The notes beneath the pieces are model-generated. The model was not told the DNA's origin. It saw only the letters and a program-made list of their open reading frames with translations, and made no database searches. Below are positions 1 through 6,955 of a stretch of 8,544 nucleotides of DNA, piece by piece. The DNA lies in NCBI GenBank assembly GCA_023416515.1, contig JAEZHP010000036.1:1-8544 (forward strand). Reading direction: 5' to 3'. Origin of the DNA: Pseudomonadota bacterium (GTDB lineage: Bacteria > Pseudomonadota > Alphaproteobacteria > Sphingomonadales > Sphingomonadaceae). The position numbers and the translations under genes were made by a program. The stretch's first letter is position 1, and every line of letters begins with the position of its first letter.

Positions 1-15
1 CGCTTCGCGCTGCCA

Positions 16-34
16 CCTCCCCGTTCCGGGGAGG
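16..34. repeat. REP-like GC-rich hairpin (copy 1)
   Basis: A perfect 8-bp inverted repeat (CCTCCCCG / CGGGGAGG) around a 3-nt loop TTC. The same arms recur at 5689-5696 and 5702-5709, separated there by a different loop, so this is a repeated element rather than a chance palindrome. Hairpins of this kind are scattered between genes in many alphaproteobacterial genomes. It lies 41 nt before the first possible fliP start. There is no T-run after it, so it is not a clear intrinsic terminator for an upstream gene. Confidence 0.75.
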
Positions 35-74
35 AGCATTCCTCCTCAAAGCGGCGGCGATCTTCGTTGGCTTC

Positions 75-881
75 ATGGCCTTCGTGATGCTTCTCGGCTT
101 CTCGGGCGACCTCGCCTTCGCCCAGGCACAGGAAACCCAGGCCCAGGCGCCTGCGGCGCAGGCCGCTCCTCAGAATCCTCCGGCAGCGGCGGGCGGCCAG
201 CCGGGCGCCCTCGACCGGGCGATGGACACGCTCTCGGGCGACGGCCGACCGCTGTCGCTGAGCTTGCAGATCCTCGTCCTGATGAGCCTTCTGACGGTGC
301 TTCCGTCGATCATCCTGATGATGACGAGCTTCACCCGGATCATCATCGTCCTGTCGATCCTTCGCCAGGCGATCGGATTGCAGAACACTCCGCCCAACCA
401 GGTGCTGATCGGGCTGGCGCTGTTCCTGTCGATCTTCGTAATGCGGCCGGCGATCGACGAGATCAACGCGACCGCCTATACGCCCTACGGCAACGGCCAG
501 ATCTCGATCGAGGAAGCGGTGACCCGCTCCGGCCGAGTGCTCCACGGCTTCATGATGACCCAGACCCGAGAGAACGACCTCAAGCTGTTCTCCGACCTCG
601 CCAACGTCCGCGGCTTCGCAAGCCCGCAGGACGTGCCCTTCTCGATCCTCCTTCCGGCCTTCGTGACCTCGGAGCTCAAGACCGCGTTCCAGATCGGCTT
701 CCTGATATTCCTGCCGTTCCTGATCATCGACATCGTCGTTTCGTCGACGCTGATGGCCCTGGGCATGATGATGCTCAGCCCACCGATCGTGTCGATGCCG
801 TTCAAGCTGCTCCTGTTCGTCCTGGTCGACGGCTGGGCCCTCACCATGGGCTCACTCGCCGCCTCCTTCGGCGGAGGCTAG
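75..881 (+). CDS. fliP: Flagellar export gate protein FliP
   Basis: FliP is an inner-membrane subunit of the flagellar type III secretion channel. Five FliP copies assemble with FliQ and FliR into the export pore. The 268-aa product has a hydrophobic N-terminus ending near AFA (residues 14-16), consistent with the cleavable signal peptide typical of FliP. An Ala/Gln/Pro-rich linker follows (about 17-45). The FliP core then begins with a membrane segment and the family signature MTSFTRIIIVLSILRQAIG (residues 83-101), followed by QNTPPNQVL. A C-terminal hydrophobic pair surrounds MMMLSPPIVSMPFKL. The core matches the usual family length of about 245 aa plus the linker. ATG 75 is the only start in this frame inside the window, but it lacks a good ribosome site. 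The frame stays open upstream and reads as hydrophobic residues after a lysine, so the true start may be missing or displaced. It is the first gene of fliP-fliQ-fliR-flhB. Function is certain; the start is not. Confidence 0.95.
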   Translation: MAFVMLLGFSGDLAFAQAQETQAQAPAAQAAPQNPPAAAGGQPGALDRAMDTLSGDGRPLSLSLQILVLMSLLTVLPSIILMMTSFTRIIIVLSILRQAIGLQNTPPNQVLIGLALFLSIFVMRPAIDEINATAYTPYGNGQISIEEAVTRSGRVLHGFMMTQTRENDLKLFSDLANVRGFASPQDVPFSILLPAFVTSELKTAFQIGFLIFLPFLIIDIVVSSTLMALGMMMLSPPIVSMPFKLLLFVLVDGWALTMGSLAASFGGG

Positions 882-882
882 G

Positions 883-1161
883 ATGGTCGCCGACAATCCC
901 GATTATTTCATCGGAATCGCGCAGCAGGCGCTGTGGATCGTCAGCCTGGCATCGGCGCCGATCCTGATCCCGGCGCTTGCCGCGGGCCTGATCCTCGGAA
1001 TGGTGCAGGCCGCGACGTCGATCAACGAGCAGACTTTGACCTTCGTGCCGAAGCTGATCGTGGTCGGCCTGTGCCTCGCCATCTTCGGAAGCGCCATCCT
1101 CATGCTCCTGGTCGACTTCACCCAGGAGCTGTTCGCCAGGATCCCAGAGATTACCCGGTGA
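883..1161 (+). CDS. fliQ: Flagellar export gate protein FliQ
   Basis: FliQ is a small inner-membrane protein. Four copies join FliP and FliR in the export gate. The 92-aa product is of normal length (about 89 aa). It has two long hydrophobic segments, roughly residues 15-40 and 55-78, joined by the conserved loop QAATSINEQTLTFVPK (about 43-58), which is diagnostic of the FliQ/SctS family. The start follows the fliP stop by a single base. A GGAGG in the last codons of fliP is well placed as its ribosome site, so translation is probably coupled. fliR follows after 10 nt. Confidence 0.96.
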   Translation: MVADNPDYFIGIAQQALWIVSLASAPILIPALAAGLILGMVQAATSINEQTLTFVPKLIVVGLCLAIFGSAILMLLVDFTQELFARIPEITR

Positions 1162-1171
1162 GGTTCGGGCG

Positions 1172-1954
1172 ATGATCCCAACCGGCTTCACCGGCGTCGA
1201 GGCGCAATTGTGGCTGTGGATGGTCGCGATGATCCGTCCCGGCGCCTGCTTCCTCGCCGCTCCGATCTATGGCGCCAATTTCGTGCCGGTGCAGCTTCGA
1301 CTGATCGTCGCGCTTGCGATCGGCATTCCCGGCCTCGCCACGACCAGCTTCGTGCTGCCGGCGGAAGGGCTCGCTTCGGTCGCCGGCGTGGCGCTGGTGG
1401 CGAGCGAAGTCCTGGTCGGGCTCGCTCTCGGCTTTGCGGTTCAGATCGGCTTCGCGGCGGCGAGCATCGCCGGCGAGATCATCGGCAACGCGATGGGCCT
1501 CGGCTTCTCGGCGATGATGGACCCGGCCACCGGCGCCCAGAACCCGGCGATTTCGCAGCTCCTGTCGATCGTCGGCACCTTCCTGTTCCTGTCGATGGGC
1601 GGGCATCTGATGCTCGCCGCGATCGTCGTCGAAAGCTACCGGGCGCTTCCGCCGGGCGATGCCTGGCTGTCGGCGGAGAGCATCCGCCAGCTCGCTTATT
1701 TCGGAACGGTGTTGTTCGCGGCCGGAGTCTCGGTCGCACTTCCGGTCGGCTTCTCGATCATTCTCGTCCAGATCATCATGGGCATGCTGTCGCGAACGGC
1801 GCCCGCGCTCAACCTGTTCGCGGTCGGCTTCCCGGCCGCCTTGCTCGCCGGAATGGTGCTCCTCGCCATCGCCGCCCCGGTGATCGGGGACGGCCTCGTC
1901 GCGGCGATGCAGGCGGGGCTCGAGGAATCGCGCCGGATCGCGCTCGGCAACTGA
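1172..1954 (+). CDS. fliR: Flagellar export gate protein FliR
   Basis: FliR is the single-copy inner-membrane subunit that completes the FliP5-FliQ4-FliR1 export gate. The 260-aa product matches the family length (about 261 aa). It is almost entirely hydrophobic, with several membrane segments beginning near WLWMVAMIRPGACFLAAPIYG. It carries the FliR-type central run GEIIGNAMGLGFSAMMDP (about 101-118) and the conserved ISQLLSIVGTFLFLSMGGHL (about 127-146). The C-terminal NLFAVGFPA element is also typical of FliR/SctT. The start is preceded by GAGG at the fliQ stop. The stop is one base from the flhB start, which is normal for this operon. Confidence 0.95.
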   Translation: MIPTGFTGVEAQLWLWMVAMIRPGACFLAAPIYGANFVPVQLRLIVALAIGIPGLATTSFVLPAEGLASVAGVALVASEVLVGLALGFAVQIGFAAASIAGEIIGNAMGLGFSAMMDPATGAQNPAISQLLSIVGTFLFLSMGGHLMLAAIVVESYRALPPGDAWLSAESIRQLAYFGTVLFAAGVSVALPVGFSIILVQIIMGMLSRTAPALNLFAVGFPAALLAGMVLLAIAAPVIGDGLVAAMQAGLEESRRIALGN

Positions 1955-1955
1955 C

Positions 1956-3092
1956 ATGTCGGACCAGGATAAGAGCCAGAAGACCGAGCTTCCAACCCCG
2001 AAGAAGCTTCGCGACGCGGCCGAAAAGGGCGACGTCCTCGCCTCGCGCGAGCTCGGCACGGCTCTGGTCGTGACGATGGGCGCCGCCTGGATCGCCTTCG
2101 CCGGCCCGGCGATGGTCGGGTCGCTGGAGACGATGGTGCGCGACGGGCTGTCCTTCGGTTTCGAGGACGTGCGAACCTTCGACCCGGCCGGCGCGGCGCT
2201 TCGCCTGCTTGCCATCATCGCGGTTCCGATCGTCGGCCTGTTCGCGCTCACCATGTTCGCCGCGATCGGAGCTCCGGCCCTGCTCGGCTCGCTGGGCTTC
2301 AGGAGCAAGGCGTTCGGGTTCAAGGCGAGCAAGCTCAACCCGGGCTCCGGGCTCAAGCGGATTTTCGGCGTGCAGGGGCTGATGGAGCTCGGCAAGTCGC
2401 TGCTCAAGGTGCTTCTGATCGGCTCGCTCGCGGTGTGGCTGCTGATGGGCGAGCTGCCCGGATTGATCGGCCTCGGCACGCGCGACACGCGGGCGGCGAT
2501 CTATAGCCTGGGCGGCACCTTCGTGTTCACGGTGCTGCTCATGGCCGGCGCGCTGATCTTCATCGCCATGATCGACGTGCCGATGCAGATGATGCAGCGC
2601 ACTCGGCGGCTTCGAATGTCGAAGCAGGACATCAGGGACGAGCACAAGCAGCAGGAAGGCTCGCCCGAGGTCAAAGGCCAGCAGCGCGCCAGGCAGCGCG
2701 AGGTCGCCCGCCGGTCGGTTCAGAAGGCGATGGGCGAGGCGACGGTGGTGCTCACCAACCCGACCCATTTCGCGGTGGCCCTGCGTTACAAGCAGGGTTC
2801 CGACCCGGCGCCGATCGTGCTCGCCCGCGGCCGCGGTGTCACCGCCGAGGCGATCCGCGAGCTTGCCGCCGAGAAGGGCGTGCCGATGCTCAGTTATCCG
2901 GAGCTCACCCGCGCCATCTACTACACCACCCGCGCCGGCCAGTTCGTCCGCGAGGACCTCTATCTCGCGGTGGCGACGGTGCTCGCTTTCGTGTTCAACC
3001 TCGACGCCGCACGCGCCGCCGGGCACGTGCAGCCGTCGGTCGAGGTCCCGGCCGACGCGCGCTTCGACGCCGACGGGCGGCGGGTGAAGTAG
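1956..3092 (+). CDS. flhB: Flagellar export substrate-switch protein FlhB
   Basis: FlhB is the export-gate protein whose cytoplasmic domain changes secretion from rod/hook to filament substrates. The 378-aa product is close to the family norm (about 380 aa). The N-terminus has the FlhB-type motif TELPTPKKLRDAAEKG (10-25). Four hydrophobic segments lie between about 32 and 215. A charged linker leads to the cytoplasmic domain, which carries the intact self-cleavage site NPTH at residues 268-271 within VVLTNPTHFAVALRY. Cleavage between Asn268 and Pro269 is expected from what is known of the family. The basic, Arg-rich stretch before it (about 240-260) is also typical. Translation is probably coupled to fliR, because the start is one base past the fliR stop. 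No flhA is visible, so it lies elsewhere. Confidence 0.96.
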   Translation: MSDQDKSQKTELPTPKKLRDAAEKGDVLASRELGTALVVTMGAAWIAFAGPAMVGSLETMVRDGLSFGFEDVRTFDPAGAALRLLAIIAVPIVGLFALTMFAAIGAPALLGSLGFRSKAFGFKASKLNPGSGLKRIFGVQGLMELGKSLLKVLLIGSLAVWLLMGELPGLIGLGTRDTRAAIYSLGGTFVFTVLLMAGALIFIAMIDVPMQMMQRTRRLRMSKQDIRDEHKQQEGSPEVKGQQRARQREVARRSVQKAMGEATVVLTNPTHFAVALRYKQGSDPAPIVLARGRGVTAEAIRELAAEKGVPMLSYPELTRAIYYTTRAGQFVREDLYLAVATVLAFVFNLDAARAAGHVQPSVEVPADARFDADGRRVK

Positions 3093-3124
3093 GGCCGCCC
3101 CGACGACTGCTCGAGGGTTTCCGC

Positions 3125-3151
3125 TAAGCCTTCGCTCTGTGCTGCCGTTAT
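3125..3151 (+). promoter_or_regulatory. Candidate sigma-28 (FliA) promoter upstream of the 86-aa gene
   Basis: TAAG at 3125-3128 and GCCGTTAT at 3144-3151 are separated by exactly 15 nt. The enterobacterial FliA consensus is TAAA-N15-GCCGATAA, so this differs at one base in the -35 box and two in the -10 box. The predicted transcript would start near 3158, giving a leader of about 18 nt before the ATG at 3176. The match is strengthened by a second box with the same geometry ahead of fliD. Prediction only; there is no expression evidence. Confidence 0.55.
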
Positions 3152-3175
3152 CTGCACCGGGAGGCAGGCCGGCAC

Positions 3176-3436
3176 ATGTTTCACGGCATCAAGAGCGAAG
3201 CGCAGGCGCGTCGGGCGCTGGCGGAGATCGAGCGACTGCTCAGCGATGCTGACAGCGCCGGGATCGCGCTCGACCCGTGGCTTCGCGAGCTTGCCGCCGA
3301 GCTGCGCGATTTCCTCCCTGAGATGGACTCGGCCGGAGCGGCCGTCATCGCCGAGCAGATCCTTGCCGACCCGCGCCTCTCTCTTGCCGCCCAGGCGCGG
3401 CTCCGTGCGGACACGGTGAGAGTGATCAGGGGCTAG
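3176..3436 (+). CDS. Uncharacterised 86-aa helical protein, likely late flagellar
   Basis: I do not recognise this protein. The 86-aa product has no signal peptide and no membrane segment. It is rich in Ala, Leu, Arg, Glu and Asp and looks mainly helical. A first helix of about residues 6-25 (SEAQARRALAEIERLLSD) precedes a segment with DPWLRELAAELRDFLPEMD (about 38-56), then two further short amphipathic stretches. Codon use is strongly G/C at third positions, as in the neighbouring genes, and GGGAGG precedes the ATG by about 11 nt, so I take it as real. It lies between flhB and fliD behind a sigma-28-like promoter, which suggests a late flagellar role such as a small cytoplasmic chaperone or regulator. 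That role is inference from position and promoter only. A 77-aa antisense frame over the same region is judged a shadow. Confidence 0.75.
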   Translation: MFHGIKSEAQARRALAEIERLLSDADSAGIALDPWLRELAAELRDFLPEMDSAGAAVIAEQILADPRLSLAAQARLRADTVRVIRG

Positions 3437-3439
3437 GTA

Positions 3440-3581
3440 CCCCTCCCTGGAAGGGAGGGGCTAGGGGTGGGTAGCGGAGACGGGGCTCGATGCCCCGGCT
3501 TCGCGCCTGTCAGCGACCAGATTCAGAGTTGAACGCGCTGGCGCGCGTACCCACCCCCAACCCCTCCCTTCCAGGGAGGGG
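3440..3581. repeat. BIME-like pair of inverted REP hairpins
   Basis: Two 34-nt units, 3440-3473 and 3548-3581, are reverse complements of each other with 32 of 34 positions matching. Each contains a perfect 9-bp hairpin with a 3-nt loop (3440-3448 with 3452-3460, and 3561-3569 with 3573-3581) plus a GGGGTGGGTA-type tail facing inward. The 74-nt centre holds a further hairpin with a 6-bp stem (3481-3486 with 3492-3497). The arrangement matches bacterial interspersed mosaic elements, which are inverted REP pairs thought to be mobilised by RAYT transposases. No open frame is present in it, and I see no clear target duplication. The left hairpin begins 3 nt after the preceding stop codon and could end that transcript, though it lacks a T-run. 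The right edge stops 8 nt before the fliD -35 box. Confidence 0.8.
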
Positions 3582-3589
3582 AGCAGCCC

Positions 3590-3616
3590 TAAAGAAACCA
3601 CCGTCCGAGCCGTTCT
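3590..3616 (+). promoter_or_regulatory. Candidate sigma-28 (FliA) promoter upstream of fliD
   Basis: TAAA at 3590-3593 (continuing GAAA) and GCCGTTCT at 3609-3616 are separated by exactly 15 nt, matching the FliA pattern TAAA-N15-GCCGATAA well. Transcription would begin near 3623, about 16 nt before the fliD ATG and just ahead of a purine-rich GAGAGGGGA ribosome site. fliD and fliS are late genes read by the flagellar sigma factor in other bacteria, so placement and gene class agree. The box lies immediately outside the REP pair, so the insertion appears to have spared it. Confidence 0.65.
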
Positions 3617-3638
3617 TATCACTGAGAGGGGACGCTCA

Positions 3639-5246
3639 ATGGATTCGTCAATCGCTGCATCGCTGGGGATCGGCTCCGGGCTCGACATCAAGTCGCTGGT
3701 CAAGCAGCTGTCCGATGCGCAGCGCGCTCCCAAGGACGCGCAGATCGAGCGGCGCGCGACGCTCAACGCGACCCGCATCTCGACCCTGGCGGAAGTCAGC
3801 GGCGCGATCGACAATTTCTCCAACGCGCTCACCTCGCTGATCTCGGGCGGGTCGCTGTTTACCCAGCCGACCGTGTCGGAGCCGAGCCTGCTCAGCGCCA
3901 AGTCGGTTGCCGGCGCTCGCCTCGGCGGACTTTCGGCGGAGCTCGAGGTCATCCAGCTCGCCAAGGTGCAGACCGTCCAGTCGGCGAACTTCGCCGGACG
4001 CAACGATCCGGTCGGGCAGGGGACGCTCACGCTCGCTAACGCCAACGGCAGCTTCGACATCGTCATCGACTCGTCCAACGACAGCCTCGAAGGCCTCGCC
4101 ACCGCGATCAACGCGGCCGGAGCGGGGGTCGTCGCGAGCATCGTCACGGACGCCAGCGGCTCGCGCCTGATGCTGAAGGGCGCAACCGGCCAGGCCAATG
4201 CCTTCACCCTGTCGACCAGCGCCACCAGCGGTCTCGAGCGCTTTGCCTTCGGACCGTCCGTCACCGGCGGAATGGCCGCGGCGCAGTCGGCTCAGGACGC
4301 GATCGTGAAGCTCGACGGAGTCACCATCAACCGGTCGAGCAACAGCTTCTCCGACGTCATTCCCGGCGTCCAGATCGACCTCAAGAAGGCCGAACCGGGC
4401 ACGGTCGTCTCGCTCGGCGCATCGCGTCCCACGGCCGAGATCACCCAGGGCGTCACCGACTTCGTCGACGCCTATAACGAGCTGATGGCGCTCATCAACG
4501 AGGCCACCAAGGCGGGTGTCGGCGAGGACGGCGGTCCGCTGCGCGGCGACGTCGGCGTTCGTCAGATGGTCCGCCAGCTCGGCCAGCTGACCAGCATGGC
4601 GCTGACGGGGCAGGGGGACGGGCCTCACAGCCTCGCCGAGATTGGCGTCCGAACCAATCGCGACGGCACTCTGAGCCTCGACACGTTCCGTCTTCAGGAG
4701 CAGCTCAGTCGCTATCCGGACGCCGTCGAGGGGTTGTTCAACCCGGCGCAATGGTCGAGCAGCAGCGCGGTCACGATCCAGAGCGTCGTCGGCAAAGTGA
4801 AGCCGGGCACCTACACTTTGACGAACCTGGTGCCGATGAACGGCTCCACTCCGGCATCGGGAATGGTCGACGGCGCCGCGATGACCGGAGTCGACACCAA
4901 TCTCATCGCGCCCGCGGGCTCGGCGGCTCTCGGCCTGATCGTCACCGTGAACTCGGCGGCGCCGAGCGTGACCATCACCATCGAGCCGGGCCTCGGCGGA
5001 GCGCTCAAGATGATCCGCGACGCGCTTCGCGACCGCCAGGGGCCGTTTGCGGCCACCAACAAGCGCCTTGCCGACGAGCGTGACGACATTGCCGACCTCA
5101 AGGCGGCGAACGAGGAGCGCTCGCAGCGTTACTACAACCAGCTGCTCGGGACCTTCACCGCGATGGAGCGGCAGGTGTCGTCGTTCAAGGCGACCCAGAG
5201 CTACCTGGATCAGCAGATCAAGATGTGGACCAACGACCGGGGCTGA
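3639..5246 (+). CDS. fliD: Flagellar filament cap protein FliD (HAP2)
   Basis: FliD is exported through the flagellar channel and forms the cap under which flagellin subunits add to the filament tip. The 535-aa product starts with the typical FliD N-terminal domain: IGSGLDIKSLVKQL near residues 11-24, then ELEVIQLAKVQTVQSANFA (about 101-119). The central part contains the family-typical QDAIVKLDGVTINRSSNSF (219-237) and IGVRTNRDGTLSLD (335-348). The C-terminal region 475-530 is helical and coiled-coil-like, ending in YLDQQIKMW, the expected D0 helix. There is no Sec signal, as expected for a type III substrate. It is longer than Salmonella FliD (about 468 aa). The extra length maps mainly to a Ser/Thr/Gly/Val-rich segment around 373-450. 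A purine-rich ribosome site precedes the ATG. fliS follows after 37 nt and is probably co-transcribed. Confidence 0.95.
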   Translation: MDSSIAASLGIGSGLDIKSLVKQLSDAQRAPKDAQIERRATLNATRISTLAEVSGAIDNFSNALTSLISGGSLFTQPTVSEPSLLSAKSVAGARLGGLSAELEVIQLAKVQTVQSANFAGRNDPVGQGTLTLANANGSFDIVIDSSNDSLEGLATAINAAGAGVVASIVTDASGSRLMLKGATGQANAFTLSTSATSGLERFAFGPSVTGGMAAAQSAQDAIVKLDGVTINRSSNSFSDVIPGVQIDLKKAEPGTVVSLGASRPTAEITQGVTDFVDAYNELMALINEATKAGVGEDGGPLRGDVGVRQMVRQLGQLTSMALTGQGDGPHSLAEIGVRTNRDGTLSLDTFRLQEQLSRYPDAVEGLFNPAQWSSSSAVTIQSVVGKVKPGTYTLTNLVPMNGSTPASGMVDGAAMTGVDTNLIAPAGSAALGLIVTVNSAAPSVTITIEPGLGGALKMIRDALRDRQGPFAATNKRLADERDDIADLKAANEERSQRYYNQLLGTFTAMERQVSSFKATQSYLDQQIKMWTNDRG

Positions 5247-5283
5247 GGCTTCGGCGGCGTAAATATTGTGCGGGAGTGAGTTG

Positions 5284-5682
5284 ATGTACGCAATGCGTGG
5301 GCAGTTCGGGATGGCCAAGGCGCGCTACCAGCGCGTCGACGTCGCCAGCCGGGTGGAGGGAGCGACCCCCCACCAGCTGGTCACCATCCTCTATGACGAG
5401 CTGCTCAAGGCGCTCGACGCCATGGCGGCGGCGATGGCGCGCAATGACTATGTCCAGCGCGGCGAGCGCCAGGCGCGGGCGCTCCGGCTGATCAGCGGTC
5501 TCGAGACCAGCCTCGACTTCGAGCAGGGCGGCGACATCGCCCTCGGCCTGGCCAAGATCTATCGCGAGGCGCGCCGCCTCACCGTCGCCGCGGGCCGCGA
5601 GAATGACGTGAAGATGGTCGAGCGCGCCCGCGAGATGCTGGGCGAGGTCGCCCAGGCCTGGGAGCAGATCGGGCATCGGTAA
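5284..5682 (+). CDS. fliS: Flagellin export chaperone FliS
   Basis: FliS is a small cytoplasmic helical-bundle chaperone that binds the C-terminus of flagellin and keeps it export-competent. The 132-aa product matches family length (about 130 aa). It shows the characteristic N-terminal run YQRVDVASRVEGATPHQLV, followed by ILYDELLKALDAM. The C-terminal half has helices of the expected pattern, including SLDFEQGGDIALGLAKIY. ATG 5284 is chosen because GGGAG lies 7 nt upstream. A TTG at 5266 in the same frame would add six residues but has no ribosome site. It follows fliD closely with no promoter visible between them, so both are likely read from the 3590 promoter. No flagellin gene is present in the window. 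Confidence 0.94.
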   Translation: MYAMRGQFGMAKARYQRVDVASRVEGATPHQLVTILYDELLKALDAMAAAMARNDYVQRGERQARALRLISGLETSLDFEQGGDIALGLAKIYREARRLTVAAGRENDVKMVERAREMLGEVAQAWEQIGHR

Positions 5683-5687
5683 GGACT

Positions 5688-5710
5688 ATCCTCCCCGGTA
5701 CGGGGAGGAT
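5688..5710. repeat. REP-like hairpin (copy 2), possible bidirectional terminator
   Basis: A perfect 10-bp stem (5688-5697 with 5701-5710) encloses the loop GTA. Its inner 8 bp repeat the arms of the hairpin at 16-34. It sits 5 nt after the fliS stop and 3 nt past the stop of the convergent minus-strand regulator, exactly where a shared terminator would be needed. Neither strand has a T-run after the stem, so efficient intrinsic termination is uncertain. It may be a REP element co-opted as a barrier between convergent transcripts. Confidence 0.75.
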
Positions 5711-5713
5711 CGG

Positions 5714-6799
<1,086 letters not shown>

Positions 6800-6955
6800 A
6801 CTGTTACGCGTCCCCCCTGATACTCGGGCAGAAATGGCGGCAAAAGGTTAACGAGCGGATAAGCACCTATGGTTTTCACTGTAAGCCGAATTTTCGTGCG
6901 CGCCACAGGAGCGGTTCGGTTATGGGGCAGCGAAGCGAATTTGGTGGAGTTTGTC
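6800..6955. other. Divergent intergenic region between the sigma-54 activator and the porin gene
   Basis: 156 nt that must carry the start signals of both divergent genes. It is clearly richer in A and T than its surroundings around 6838-6900 (for example CAAAAGGTTAAC and GGTTTTCACTGTAAG). I find no convincing sigma-54 (GG-N10-GC), sigma-28 or perfect sigma-70 box in either direction, and no strong hairpin. The porin ribosome site GGTGGAG lies at 6943-6949. Confidence 0.5.

Noticed and set aside
1151..2488. Long antisense open frame of 445 residues across fliR and flhB
   Set aside because: Its translation is low-complexity, rich in Arg, His, Asp and Gln, as expected from the reverse strand of high-GC genes. 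The sense strand encodes unmistakable FliR and FlhB.
3440..3581. CRISPR array or riboswitch in the gap before fliD
   Set aside because: There are only two repeat units and they are inverted rather than direct. The structure fits a REP pair and no known riboswitch core is visible.
3648..5318. Antisense open frame of 556 residues across fliD
   Set aside because: It is a GC-driven shadow of fliD, with no recognisable domain and a composition typical of reverse frames.
6890..6920. Possible sigma-28 box ahead of the porin gene (TAAG then GCCACAGG)
   Set aside because: The spacing is 16 nt, not 15, and the -10 box matches only GCC, so it is not better than chance.
6869..6955. Longer start for the porin gene at ATG 6869
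   Set aside because: It would put 29 non-signal residues ahead of a clear Sec signal peptide that has its own ATG and ribosome site at 6956.
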